Origin: G963668185 sp965237445
Lineage (GTDB): Bacteria > Chloroflexota > Dehalococcoidia > Lucifugimonadales > G963668185
Reading direction: 5' to 3'
NCBI GenBank assembly: GCA_965237445.1
Contig: OZ250142.1
Span: 1-64,000 of the forward strand
DNA length: 64,000 nucleotides
The translations under genes and the position numbers were made by a program. Positions 52,201 through 63,004 of the stretch are shown piece after piece; within the stretch, counting starts at the first letter, position 1, and every line of letters begins with the position of its first letter. The notes under the pieces are model-generated. The model searched no databases. It was not told the origin of the DNA and was given only the letters and a program-made list of their open reading frames with translations.

Positions 52201-53307
52201 ATGCTAGAACGATTCAAGGTCCCGAAGGAAGACGAGGTCAGGGTACCGGCAGCGGCTCTTCGTAGTACTGTCGAGGCGTTGTTCGTCAAGATGGGCGTTC
52301 CTGACGAAGACGCGCAGGAAGGCGCCAACACCCTTGTCATGACGGACCTCCGCGCCGTCGAGACGCACGGCGTGTCCAACATGACAAGGTCGTACATCTC
52401 GTCGTACCAGCAGGGCAGCCTGAACCCGCGTCCCAACTGGCGAGTGATCCAAGACTCCCCGTCGGGCGCCGCCGTAGATGCCGATCGCGGTCTCGGGGTG
52501 ATCGTCGCCCCCAAGGTTATGCGCATGGCTATCAGCAAGGCCAGGGAGACCGGCGTCGGCGCAGTCTCGATGCACAACAGCGGCCACACCGGAGCGGTCG
52601 GCCATCACTCCATGCTTGCTGCCGAGGCGGACATGATCGGCATCTGCATGACCGCCGGCTGGCCGGCCATCCCCCCTACGTTCGGCGCGGAGCCCCGTTT
52701 TGGCACGAATCCTATATCCCTCGCCGCGCCGGCAAGCAAAGAGCCTTTCTTCCTTTTCGACGCCGCCACATCCACCATCGCAGGCAACAAGGTCCGTTTG
52801 GCACAGCGTGTCGAGGCCGATCTGCTGCCGGGATGGATCGCCGGGCCGGACGGCCTTCCCAAGACGGCGCCAACCCCTGCGTCGGACTTGGGAGAGTATT
52901 TTCTTCTGCCGCTTGGCGGAACCAGGGAGCACGGCTCGCACAAGGGGTACGGCTTCGCAATGATGTCCGAAATTCTGGCCCGCCTGCTGGGCGGCAGTCC
53001 TTCAGCCATGACAGCCCCGGAGAGCCGTGGTTCCAGCGGCACCTTCTTCTCCGCATACAATATCGCTGCGTTCACGGACCTGGACGCCTTCAAGAAAAAC
53101 ATGGACCTGATGTTGGAGAAGTTGAGAACTACAAAGCCCGCTCCCGGGTACGACCGTGTCCTGTATCCCGGTCTCAGCGAACATGAAGAGACACAGGAAC
53201 GGCTGGTCAACGGCATTCCCCTGCACCGCGAAGTCATCGACTGGTTCGACGACATTACGGCCGAGCTTTCTTTGCCACGCTTGGAGCGGGTAACTCACGA
53301 CTCGTGA
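52201..53307 (+). CDS. Ldh_2-family malate/L-lactate-type dehydrogenase
   Basis: AAALRSTVEALFVKMGVPDE, TDLRAVETHGVSNM and VSMHNSGHTGAVGHHSMLAA are signatures of the NAD(P)-dependent Ldh_2 family, with the active-site His in ETHG and the NSGH loop. EHGSHKGYGFAMMSEILARL completes the cofactor region. AGGAG precedes the ATG. The last codons overlap the start of the ABC gene set. The substrate is a 2-hydroxy acid, not further defined. Confidence 0.88.
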   Translation: MLERFKVPKEDEVRVPAAALRSTVEALFVKMGVPDEDAQEGANTLVMTDLRAVETHGVSNMTRSYISSYQQGSLNPRPNWRVIQDSPSGAAVDADRGLGVIVAPKVMRMAISKARETGVGAVSMHNSGHTGAVGHHSMLAAEADMIGICMTAGWPAIPPTFGAEPRFGTNPISLAAPASKEPFFLFDAATSTIAGNKVRLAQRVEADLLPGWIAGPDGLPKTAPTPASDLGEYFLLPLGGTREHGSHKGYGFAMMSEILARLLGGSPSAMTAPESRGSSGTFFSAYNIAAFTDLDAFKKNMDLMLEKLRTTKPAPGYDRVLYPGLSEHEETQERLVNGIPLHREVIDWFDDITAELSLPRLERVTHDS

Positions 53308-54206
53308 CTGCACTTCTTGAGGCGAGAGGCCTCACAAAGCAATACGGGTCTACCACGGCCCTGAACTCCGTGGACTTCGAAGTATCGCAGGGCATCACCG
53401 GCATTCTCGGCCCAAACGGCGCCGGCAAGACTACCGCCATCAAGCTATTCCTCGGCCTCACGAGGCCCACGTCGGGCGCCGCTCTGATCCTGGGCCAGGA
53501 ACCATACGTCTCGATCGACGCAAGGCAGCGAATCGGCTACATGCCCGAGCACGACTGCCTCCCCGGCGCGATGAACGCCTCCGAGTTTCTGGCGCACATG
53601 GCGCAGGTCAGCGGCCTGCCAGCGGAAGAGGCCCGCATCCGGTCGGCCGACACTCTGCGGCATGTCGGCCTTCACGAGGAACGCTACCGTCCAATTGGCC
53701 AGTACTCGACCGGCATGAAGCAGCGCGTCAAGCTTGCGCAGGCCCTCGTGCACGATCCGGTCATCGTTCTCATGGACGAGCCCACCGCCGGCCTGGACCC
53801 TGCGAGCCGCGAAGATATGCTGGACCTCGTACGTCGAATTGGCACCGACTTTGGCATCAGCATACTGCTCTCCTCGCACCTCATGAAAGATGTGGAGGGC
53901 ACCTGCGACAAGCTCATCGTTCTCGAAGAAGGGACAGTCGTGGAGCAGGGTACCGTTTCGGGCTTCACGCAGGAGACCGAGGCGGTGTATGTGGAAATAG
54001 AAGAGAACCGGGACGAGTTTCTTGCCGCGCTCCATACAAGGAATGTCCAGGCCACGCTTGACGGCGGCGCAATTGTAGTCGACCAGAGTGACGAGTCCGG
54101 ATACGACCACATCCGCGACGCGATCGTCGAGTCCGGGGCCCGGCTCCGCCGCATGGCGCCCAGGAGAGGCACCCTGACCGACATCTTCAGGAGTTCGGAG
54201 TCCTGA
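53304..54206 (+). CDS. ABC-2 exporter ATPase 1
   Basis: GILGPNGAGKTTAIKLFLGL is Walker A, YSTGMKQRVKLAQALVHDP the signature, and VIVLMDEPTAGLDPAS Walker B. The GTG start overlaps the Ldh_2 stop as GTGA. The last 75 residues are a regulatory domain. It pairs with the permease at 54206. Confidence 0.92.
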   Translation: MTALLEARGLTKQYGSTTALNSVDFEVSQGITGILGPNGAGKTTAIKLFLGLTRPTSGAALILGQEPYVSIDARQRIGYMPEHDCLPGAMNASEFLAHMAQVSGLPAEEARIRSADTLRHVGLHEERYRPIGQYSTGMKQRVKLAQALVHDPVIVLMDEPTAGLDPASREDMLDLVRRIGTDFGISILLSSHLMKDVEGTCDKLIVLEEGTVVEQGTVSGFTQETEAVYVEIEENRDEFLAALHTRNVQATLDGGAIVVDQSDESGYDHIRDAIVESGARLRRMAPRRGTLTDIFRSSES

Positions 54207-55123
54207 TGGAAGCTCGCGGCGAGGTATTCGACCTCGGCTATCAGCACTACGAAGGGCCGCGCGAGGGCCGCGGCCGGGCGAGAAAGGCTCTCTGGGTAGA
54301 CGGCATCAGAACGTCGTTGGGCATCGGCAGAAGCGCGTGGGCAAAGATCATCCCCGGCCTCTTCATCGCAGCGGTGACCCTTCCGGCCATTGTCATAGGC
54401 GTGATAGCCGTTCAGATGGGCCTGCAAGAGGCCGACATCGTGGACCACTCCACGTACTTGCAGATAGTTCTCACGTTCATGCTGTTCTTCACGGCGGTCA
54501 TCGGCCCTGAACTGCTTTGCCCGGACCGCCGGGACATGGTTATTAGCCTGTACATAGTCCGGCCGTTGACCATGTCCGACTACCTCGCGGGGCGTTGGCT
54601 GGCGCTGTTCTCCGTCACGCTTGCCCTCGTCTACCTGGGTCAGATCGTGCTGTTCGTATCGTTCTCCCTGGGATCCAATGACACGCCGGATTACCTTAGA
54701 GAGAACTGGCTTGACGTCCCCAGGTTCCTGGCAGCGGGATTTGTTCTTGCCTTGTTCACTACGACGATTGCGTTGGCCGCCGCGGCTCTCACCACGCGCA
54801 GAGCATACGCCGCCGCGATAATCATCGGCCTCTACATCATTTCCACGTCGGTAGCCAACCCGCTGGGAGGCTGCGAGGGAGATCCGGAAAGCGGGTCATG
54901 CGAGACTCCCTCCGGAGACGCCGGCCACTGGATCGCGCTCGTCGACCTCGGGCAGGTGCCGAGTCACGTGAACAAGCATATTTTCGAAGAAAGCTCAAAC
55001 GACAGCCCCGTTGTAACGTCGGCTTCTGAACTCAATCCCGCAATTCCCGTCGCCTGGTACGTGCTGCTGACCGGCGGCTCAGGCGCCTTTCTGTGGTGGC
55101 GTTACAGGAGTCTCGCGCAATGA
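54206..55123 (+). CDS. ABC-2 exporter permease 1
   Basis: Six membrane segments are visible, beginning with IIPGLFIAAVTLPAIVIGVI and including FMLFFTAVIGPELLCPDRRD, where the latter is the ABC-2 permease signature region (PELLCPDRR followed by RPLTMSDYLAGR). The start overlaps the ATPase stop as TGATG. A Cys-rich external loop near residue 220 is notable. The cargo is unknown. Confidence 0.85.
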   Translation: MEARGEVFDLGYQHYEGPREGRGRARKALWVDGIRTSLGIGRSAWAKIIPGLFIAAVTLPAIVIGVIAVQMGLQEADIVDHSTYLQIVLTFMLFFTAVIGPELLCPDRRDMVISLYIVRPLTMSDYLAGRWLALFSVTLALVYLGQIVLFVSFSLGSNDTPDYLRENWLDVPRFLAAGFVLALFTTTIALAAAALTTRRAYAAAIIIGLYIISTSVANPLGGCEGDPESGSCETPSGDAGHWIALVDLGQVPSHVNKHIFEESSNDSPVVTSASELNPAIPVAWYVLLTGGSGAFLWWRYRSLAQ

Positions 55124-56049
55124 CGTCCAATGGCGTCGGGGCCACCATAGTGGTGAGCAACGTTTCCAAGTGGTTTGGCAACGTGGTAGCGGTAAACGGC
55201 GTTTCCCTGGAAATCAACCCAGGCATCACGGGCCTGCTGGGCCCCAACGGGGCCGGCAAGACGACGTTGCTTAGCATGATCACCGGCCTCGCGGCCCCGT
55301 CGGAAGGCGAGGTCACCATCCTGGGCCAGATTGCACGTGAAAACCCGGATGTGTACAGGCGCATCGGCGTCATGTCTGAGCACCAGGCGGTCTACGAGTT
55401 CCTTTCCGGCCGCAACTTCGTGAAGACCTGCGCGCGCCTCCAGCGCATCGACGACTTAGACGAGCACATCGACCGCGCGATCGACTATGTGGACATGGCC
55501 GAGGCCCAGCACCGCACTATCTCGGGATACTCCCGCGGCATGAGGCAGCGCATGAGGCTCGCTGCCGCGCTGGTGCACGATCCGCAGGTCCTCGTCCTTG
55601 ACGAACCGCTGAGCGGCACAGACCCACGCCAGCGCGTCGAGTTCCAGAACCTCATGCGCCGTCTCGCGGGAGAGGGCCGCACTATTCTGATGTCGTCACA
55701 CATCCTCGAGGAGGTCGAGACGCTCTCGGATAGCATCCTCCTGATGGTAGACGGCAAGCTCGCAGCCGCCGGGGGTGTGGCCGCGATCCGGGCGCAGTTG
55801 GACCAGCGTCCGTACACCGTGCGGGTGGTAAGCGATGAGCCAAGGCAGTTGGCGGCCGCGCTCGTAGGCTTGGACGAAGTCGAGTCCGTCGCAGTTGACG
55901 GCAACGCCCTGGTCGTATCCAGCAGGAACGTGGCGGCCCTTCAGACGTCGGTACCCAGGCTGGCCCAGGTGCAGGGAATCAGGCTTCTTCGCGTCGAACC
56001 CCTGGACGACTCCCTCGAGAGTGTGTTTGGCTACGTGGTGGAGGGCTGA
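55120..56049 (+). CDS. ABC-2 exporter ATPase 2
   Basis: GLLGPNGAGKTTLLSMITGL is Walker A, YSRGMRQRMRLAAALVHDP the signature, VLVLDEPLSGTDPRQ Walker B. The ATG at 55120 overlaps the permease stop (ATGA) and is preferred over upstream frames. A C-terminal domain of about 80 residues follows. It is a second, diverged ATPase, probably for the permease at 56049. Confidence 0.92.
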   Translation: MTSNGVGATIVVSNVSKWFGNVVAVNGVSLEINPGITGLLGPNGAGKTTLLSMITGLAAPSEGEVTILGQIARENPDVYRRIGVMSEHQAVYEFLSGRNFVKTCARLQRIDDLDEHIDRAIDYVDMAEAQHRTISGYSRGMRQRMRLAAALVHDPQVLVLDEPLSGTDPRQRVEFQNLMRRLAGEGRTILMSSHILEEVETLSDSILLMVDGKLAAAGGVAAIRAQLDQRPYTVRVVSDEPRQLAAALVGLDEVESVAVDGNALVVSSRNVAALQTSVPRLAQVQGIRLLRVEPLDDSLESVFGYVVEG

Positions 56050-56774
56050 TGGCCGCGGTCTTCACACTTACTGTCCGTCAGTTGACTGGCCGCTGGCGGC
56101 TGATCGTGACCGTTGGCCTGGCCGCGATAGCCGTCATTCTTACGGTCACCATGTCGGCCTTGGCGTCCGACCAATCAACGTTGCGAGAAGACTTCGTGAA
56201 TGGCGTCCTCGACGCCCTTTTTCTTGGGGGCATCCTTCCCATCATCCTGATGGTCCTCGCCACTTCCGCGTTCGGCACTGAGGTCGAAGACAAGACGCTC
56301 AGCTACCTCGTGCTGAAGCCGATTAGCAAGTGGGAGATCGTACTGCCCAAGTTTGCCGCTTCGGTCATTGTCGGAGGCCTCATCGTCCTCGTTTCGGGCA
56401 TAGTCTCTGTAATCATCGTGTTCGGAGGACTTGCCCAGCCAATCTTCGCCGTTGCAGTCGCATTGACCGCGGGCACTGTTGCCTACGCCGCCGTGTTCAT
56501 GTGGGCGGGCCTGATAACCACCAGGCCGCTCTACTACGCCTTGGCCTACGTCCTTATCTGGGAAGCCGCGTTGACCAACATCTTCAATGGCATACGGTAT
56601 CTCAGCATCCGTACTTTCACCTTGTCCATACTTAACGGTTTGGACAAAGTCCGCTTCGAAATCGACGCAAGTAGGCTGTTGGATGCTCCGGAGGCATTTG
56701 GGGGAGTGGCCATCGTCACCGTCGTGTTCCTGGCCCTCACCATCCGACGGCTTCAGCGTATGGACGTTCCTTAG
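56049..56774 (+). CDS. ABC-2 exporter permease 2
   Basis: About six membrane helices; FGTEVEDKTLSYLVLKPISK is the typical first cytoplasmic loop of NosY/ABC-2 permeases. TGATG overlap with the ATPase. The protein ends with a short basic tail. The last gene of the coupled five-gene set; it converges on the GMC gene at 56793. Confidence 0.85.
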   Translation: MAAVFTLTVRQLTGRWRLIVTVGLAAIAVILTVTMSALASDQSTLREDFVNGVLDALFLGGILPIILMVLATSAFGTEVEDKTLSYLVLKPISKWEIVLPKFAASVIVGGLIVLVSGIVSVIIVFGGLAQPIFAVAVALTAGTVAYAAVFMWAGLITTRPLYYALAYVLIWEAALTNIFNGIRYLSIRTFTLSILNGLDKVRFEIDASRLLDAPEAFGGVAIVTVVFLALTIRRLQRMDVP

Positions 56775-56792
56775 AAGAGAGCGGCTCCGGCG

Positions 56793-58343
56793 TTACCGTC
56801 CCTCTTTGATGAAGTCGGCGACCCTCTCGGCCATCGCCAGCACGGTTGCGTTTGTGTTTGCGCGCACGCAGTCCGGCATTATCGACACGTCCGCCACTCG
56901 CAGCGACTCCAGTCCGTGCACTCGCCCGAACTGGTCTACCACTGCCATTGGATCGTCGGCTGCTCCCATCTTGCACGTACAGGAACTATGGTGAGCCGTG
57001 GTTACTTCTCGCTTCAACCAGGCATCAAGCTCCCGGTCCGACGCCATGTCGAAGTCAGGCTCGGGAATGATCCGCTCCGACACGATATGCTCAAACGCCT
57101 CGCTCGCAAACAGCTCGTCGCATATGCGTACCCCCTCCCGCATCCTCTCCCGGTCGAACGGTTCGGCAAGATAGTTGAAGTCGATCAAGGGCTGATGATG
57201 TGGGTCTGCGGACGCGAGTTTCACGCTTCCCGCCCCCAGCGCCAGGTTCAGCACGGCTATCACTCCCACACCGAGCGGCAGGTCGGGGTCTCCGCCCTTG
57301 TCGATCCGCTCCGTCGTCCTGGAATCCATGTACAGGATCATGTCATTGGGGAGATGCGAGCCGCTTGCCGTGTACCTGAGCACAAGATTGGCCTTCCTGA
57401 CCTCATTGTCCAGATCAACGTCGTCATGGACGCTCCACGCCATCTGGACCAAGGGGTGATCTCTGAGGTTCTGGCCCACTCCCGGAAGGTCCGCAACAAC
57501 CGGGACGCCGTGCTCTCGAAGGTGACCTTGAGGTCCAACTCCTGAAAGCATAAGCAGATGCGGCGAGCCTATCGATCCACCGCTAAGGATGACCTCCCGT
57601 CCGCGGACTGTGAACGTCTCACCGCCGCTCTCCGCCTCAACGCCCACGGCCCTGAGCCCGTCGAACAGCACTCGCCGGACCAGGCAATCGGAACGTATCG
57701 TGAGATTGAGCCTGGGACGCGCCGGACCGATGTACGCGATCGCCGTGCTCCACCTCACCCGGTCGACAGTGTTGAATGCCAGAGGCCCTACGCCTGTCGA
57801 ATCGGGATCGTTGTGGTCTGGACAGTCGGTGTAGCCTGATGCCCTGCATGCCTCGTAAAAGGCGTTTTGTGTAGGAAGCCACTCCTCGCGCGGCTGCCTG
57901 CTGCAGACGATGGGCCCATCCGTCCCGTGAAAATCGCCTGCGAAGTCCTGGTCGCTTTCGGTCTTGCGGAAGTATGGGAGCATTCGTGGGAAGCTCCACT
58001 CATCGTTGCCCATTTCCGCCCAGCCGTCGTAGTCTTCGGGCACGCCTCTCAGGAACATCTGGGCGTTGATGGCGCTCGAGCCGCCCATGACCTTCCCGCG
58101 AGGAACGTATATGGTACCGGCCTCTTCGGTTGCTCTGGCGGTGAACTGCCAGTTGTGAGGGCTTCGCCAGATGGTTGTGCCGGGGCCATAGCCGTACTTG
58201 ACCTCATCTGGCATCCGGCCCAGGTCGGGAAAGTCCGCGCCGGCCTCCAACAGGAGGACCGAACAGTCGCGTTCCTCCGTCAGTCTGTTCGCAAGGATGC
58301 CTCCCGCGGAACCGGCGCCAACGATGATGTAGTCGTACTCCAA
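56793..58343 (-). CDS. GMC-family FAD oxidoreductase (choline-dehydrogenase-like)
   Basis: YDYIIVGAGSAGGILANRLT is the FAD motif, YVPRGKVMGGSSAINAQMFL the first GMC signature, VILSGGSIGSPHLLMLSGVG the second. HHSSCTCKMG near residue 470 contains the active-site His. At 516 residues it is normal. TTG start with AAGGAG upstream. It oxidises an alcohol, perhaps choline or an alkanol; the substrate is not determined. Confidence 0.9.
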   Translation of the reverse strand: MEYDYIIVGAGSAGGILANRLTEERDCSVLLLEAGADFPDLGRMPDEVKYGYGPGTTIWRSPHNWQFTARATEEAGTIYVPRGKVMGGSSAINAQMFLRGVPEDYDGWAEMGNDEWSFPRMLPYFRKTESDQDFAGDFHGTDGPIVCSRQPREEWLPTQNAFYEACRASGYTDCPDHNDPDSTGVGPLAFNTVDRVRWSTAIAYIGPARPRLNLTIRSDCLVRRVLFDGLRAVGVEAESGGETFTVRGREVILSGGSIGSPHLLMLSGVGPQGHLREHGVPVVADLPGVGQNLRDHPLVQMAWSVHDDVDLDNEVRKANLVLRYTASGSHLPNDMILYMDSRTTERIDKGGDPDLPLGVGVIAVLNLALGAGSVKLASADPHHQPLIDFNYLAEPFDRERMREGVRICDELFASEAFEHIVSERIIPEPDFDMASDRELDAWLKREVTTAHHSSCTCKMGAADDPMAVVDQFGRVHGLESLRVADVSIMPDCVRANTNATVLAMAERVADFIKEGR

Positions 58344-58472
58344 CGTCTGCTCCTTAGGTGCTTACGGAGAATTTCCAAAGCGACTAGGGAAAGTGCCTGC
58401 GCATGCCTGCCGTCCGTGCCTCAAGTCATCTGGACAGTTGGCCGGGAGCTGAAGTCCGCCTTCATCCGGGCG

Positions 58473-61400
58473 TCAGCCTGCTGGAGTCCGTCTGAGGAAC
58501 GCCGAGCGGACCGCCTCCAGCGTCGGCTCGTCGAAGTCGCCGCGCCGCACGAACTGCCCGGACTCCATTGATGCCAGGACTACCCCGTCCCGGAACATCA
58601 GTTGATTGGCAGCCACCGCCGGAACGCGTTGCCCGAACGTAAGTATCCCCGAGATGTTCAGAGGGTCGCAGGCCGAAACCCGCCACAGGTCTCCCGAAGG
58701 CTCGGCCTTCCGGACCGTCTTGAGCGCTTCGAGCGCTTCCGGACTGGCGAACTGCTCACCGGTCGTTCCCTGGATGAAGCGCCCGCCCCTGATCTCTCCG
58801 CGCGCCTCCAGCCTGCGGTACACACCAAGCAGGTGGCGCCAACCCGGCGGGGACGGCTCACGGGCCATCATCTCTCTGAACACTACCCCCCACCGTCTCA
58901 GGTACTGGCGGGCCAGCCACTCCACGTCGTCCTCTCCTAACCCTGGGTCCGCTTCCTCTCCTCGACCGTGGTCTTCCCCGACTTCGTCCGCAGTCTCGCC
59001 CCTCCGTGGCCCATCGAAGAGCGACCATCGACTGCCCGGCGACCTGTATCTGGCCCTACGGCGCACGCGTGTGTTGCGGCGTGTTGGCCTCTTCGTGCCG
59101 CCGGCAATGCTGCGAAGCGCGCTGAAGTCATCCGCGGTCACCAGTCCTGCGGCAACGAGCTGCCACAGCGCCTCCTCCACGTCGGAAGGCAGCCGCCGTG
59201 TCTGCTGGATGATCTCGGACAGGAATGACGCCCCCCTCCACGACAGGAATTCGTACACCTCCTGGGCCGCGCCGCGCAGGTCGGGCGCTCCTGTCTCTGC
59301 TCTTCGACGCAGCCACTCCAGGTCGTCCCGTAAGGCAAGCGTAATCGGACTCGTCCGAAGCAGGCCGGTGCGGCCAATGCCCTCGTCTCCATTTCTCCGG
59401 CCGGCAAGCCTGCCCCACACGATCTCGCCTGAGCGGCACAGCTCGTCGAGTAGCGACGGCCGGTATCCCGCGACCCTGGCCGGCAGTATGTCCGACTCCC
59501 ACGCCGATGCCGCGGCTTCGAAGCCCTGAAGTTGCTCGATGACCTCCAGCAGGCCCTGCTCACCCATGGCCTGCGAGCCAGGTATCGCGTGCTGCCAGTA
59601 GAACAGGAACCTGGCGAACGCGGCCTGCGGCACAGGCTCGATCTCTCTCCTGAGCCCGCTGATGGTCGCCCTGTGGATCCGGGCGAGGATGCGCCGGTCG
59701 CAATACTCCCCCTCGTCGATACACCTGAACGGAACCGGCCGGCCAGCAACTGCCCCTCCGATTCGAGACGCGCGATCGCTTGCCTGACCTCGGCCTCGGT
59801 GAAACGCAAGGCCTTCCTGACCTCGCCCACGGTGAATGGACCGGATGCCTCAGCCCTGGCGCGAACGATCTCGAGCAATGCATCCTCCCGCTCAGGTGCG
59901 GGAGGCGCGTCGGCAACGGGGCGAGGCTCCGGAATCAGTCGCGCAGTCGGATAGGCGGCGCGAACGACGCCCGCGGTTTCCGCCGCACCCCATCCGGTCG
60001 CACCGTCCTCGTCCAGCATCACTCGAAATGCCCTGCCCTCGCTGGCAAGCTCATCGAACCATTCAAGCCAGTTCCCTGGCTTTGTTTCGTGGACCTTGGC
60101 GTGAGCCTCTTCCTCGGGAATCAGGAGCATGGTCAACAGGGCGTCATGTAGTTCTTCAGCATCCCGGCAGACTGGCCAGGCATCTACGGTCGCCTCCCTG
60201 ATGGCCTCAGGCGACAGCGCTCCGAGGTCACGGCTGTCTTCCGGCAAAGCTCGCCTCAATGCGACTGCTCGGGCTCTACGCTCCTCAAGCGGCGCCTCGT
60301 CAAGGAACGCGTAGGGGTTCGCGTTCAGAATCTGGTGCGAGAACACCGAGGGCTGCAGCGTGTCGTAGGCCAGCACCTCAACCTCGCCGCGCTCTATCGA
60401 GGCGATCAACTCACCGAATGCCTCCGCATCCATGTAGTCCGTCAGGCAGTCCCGCATCGTCTCGAACACAAGGGGGTGGTCCGGCACATCGATGTCGCCC
60501 GGCATCGCGTTGTCCTGGCACTCCACCTGCGCCGGAAAGACAAGGGCGAGCAGGTCGTCGGTCCTCATCCTGAGGATCGGCGGGGGAACGCGTCGTCCTG
60601 ACATGAACCTCAGCACTGCGAGAGAACGCGTGGCGTTCCATCTCCAGCGCGCTCCGAAGATCGGAACCTGAAGGATCGCCTGCTCCACCACCTTTGACGC
60701 CGTGGGCGACTTTATGTAGCGGAACACGTCGGACAGCGGGAACGAGTGCTGGGGTCCCAGCGAGAAATTGATCCCATCGTCAGTGGCCGCAGCCTGCAGC
60801 TCGAAGTCGAACGTGCGGCATATCTGCTTCCGCAGAGCCATGCCCCACGCTCTGTTGATCCGCGCTCCAAGGGGCGAGTGAATGACGATCTGCGTGCCGC
60901 CGCTTTCGTCGAAGAAGCGCTCCGCCACGATCCTGTTCTTTGTGGGCACCGTACCCAGAATACGGCGGCCTTCCACCATGTAGTTCACTATCTGCTGCGC
61001 CACTCCCACAGGAACGCCCGCGTCTTCCATGAGCCACTGTACTGCGGCCTCAGGCTTGTCGATTCGGCCGGCCAGCGCGTCTCTCAGATCGGATATCTCT
61101 CCGGATAGCTCCTTCGTCCTTGCCGGGGCTTCTCCCAGCCAGAACGGGATGGAGGGGGTAGCGCCGGGAGCGGCTTCAACGCGTACCCGCCCCATCTCGA
61201 TGCGCTTGATTCGCCAGGAGGAGTTCCCCAGTAGGAACACGTCGCCGCCCATGCTCTCGATTGCGAAGTCCTCGTTGACAGCACCCACCACGACGCCCTC
61301 CGGGTCCAGCACAACGTCATAGTCTGTATTGTCAGGAATGGCGCCGCCGCTCGTTAGCGCCGAAATCCTCGCCGACCTTCGCCCGCGAAGTACTCCGTTC

Positions 61401-62836
61401 ACACCGTCCCTGTGGAGGTAGGCGCCGCGCGATCCTCCGCGCTCCACCACTCCGCGAGAGAGCATGTTGACGATCTGGTCGAACTTGGGCCGCGGCAGCT
61501 CCGAGTACGGGTACGCCCGCTGGCACAACTCGAACAGCTTGTCCTCTTCCCATGGATCGCATGCGCAGGCTGCCACTATCTGCTGCGCCAAGATGTCCAG
61601 CGGCCACGGCGGGATGATGAAAGCGTCAAGGCTGCCTCCGCGAATCGCCCTGCAGAGCGCCGCGCACTCGAACAGCTCGTCGCGTGTAAGTGGAAACAGG
61701 CGTCCCTTGGGCGTGGCGCCGAGCGAGTGACCCGATCGGCCCACGCGCTGCAGTAGCACAGCGATCGAGCGGGGCGAACCTATCTGACAGACGAGGTCGA
61801 CATTCCCAATGTCGATTCCAAGCTCCAATGATGCTGTCGCCACGCAGGCCTTGATCTCCCCAAACTTCAACCGGTGCTCTGTCTCCTGTCGCCGCTTCCG
61901 GGAGAGGCTCCCGTGATGCGCGGCAATTGCTTCGGGGCCCAGGCGCTCTTCAAGCAAGTGGGCCACCCGTTCCACCATGCGGCGCGTGTTTACGAACACC
62001 AGCGTCGTGTCATGCCCTCTTACGAGCTCGGCGATGCAGTCCATGGTCTCGGCCATGTACTCGTGCGTGGCTATCGGCCCAACTTCGAACTGGTCAGGCA
62101 CTTCGATCGCGAGGTCGATTTCTCGAGCGTGGCCGGCATCCACGATCACACAGTCGGCGCTGCCGTCGGTGGCCATGTTTCCCGCGCCAACAAGCAACTT
62201 AGCCATCTCATCTATGGGCTTCTGAGTCGCCGATATCCCAATCCGGGTGACTTCGTTCTCTGCCAACTCACAGAGGCGTTCCATCGTTAGGGCGAGATGT
62301 GACCCCCGTTTGCTGCCTGCTACGGCGTGAAGCTCGTCAACGATCAGCGTCTTCACGCCCTTGAGTCCGTTGCGGGCCTTCTCGGACGTGAGCAGCAGAT
62401 ACAGAGACTCCGGCGTAGTCACAAGTATGTGCGGCGGCCTCTTCACCATCGCCTGACGCTCGGACTGAGGCGTGTCGCCCGTGCGGACGGAAACTCGGAT
62501 CTCCGGCAGCGGGAGCTCGGCCTCTGCCGCTAACTCCGAGATTTCGGCCAGAGGTTTCTGAAGGTTGCGATGAATGTCGTTGGATAGCGCCTTCAGCGGG
62601 GACACATACACGACTTCCGTGCCATCCGGCAGACCGCCGTTCAGTCCGGCGCGCACCAGACCGTCGATACACTCCATGAACGCCGCCAGCGTCTTGCCTG
62701 AGCCGGTTGGCGCCGCGATTAGCGTGTGCCGTCTGTGGGCAACTGCATTCCACCCCAACGTCTGCGCCTCTGTCGGGCCTTCAAACTGCCCTTCGAACCA
62801 GGCTCTGACTATCGGGTGAAATCGGTCCAGGGACAT
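58473..62836 (-). pseudogene. lhr: Lhr-family large DEAD/DEAH helicase, one frameshift
   Basis: LIAAPTGSGKTLAAFMECID is Walker A, LIVDELHAVAGSKRGSHLAL holds the DELH box, IAAHHGSLSRKRRQETEHRL and VCQIGSPRSIAVLLQRVGRS are motifs of the second RecA domain. The Lhr winged-helix and beta-barrel parts follow. Near 59728 one base appears lost: the frame after LLAGRFR turns Ser/Arg-rich, while the next frame reads CIDEGEYCDRRILARIHRAT and continues to 58473. The repaired protein is about 1,450 residues, the normal Lhr length, with the Lhr-CTD intact. Lhr acts in DNA repair and RNA-DNA unwinding. It is the only frameshift found right of 30 kb, so an assembly error is quite possible. Confidence 0.85.
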
Positions 62837-63004
62837 TCGAAACCTTCTCGCAACGGCGGATCTTCCGCCGTTGCGCCAGGATGGGGACTACGAGCGAGGC
62901 ACTCTCCACGTCTGTGTCGCCAACGCTCCGCCTCTATTGTCTACCATGACCCCGCACAGATAAACTCCTTTCCGCACGAATCAATGAACCTATGGAGGAC
63001 TCAG

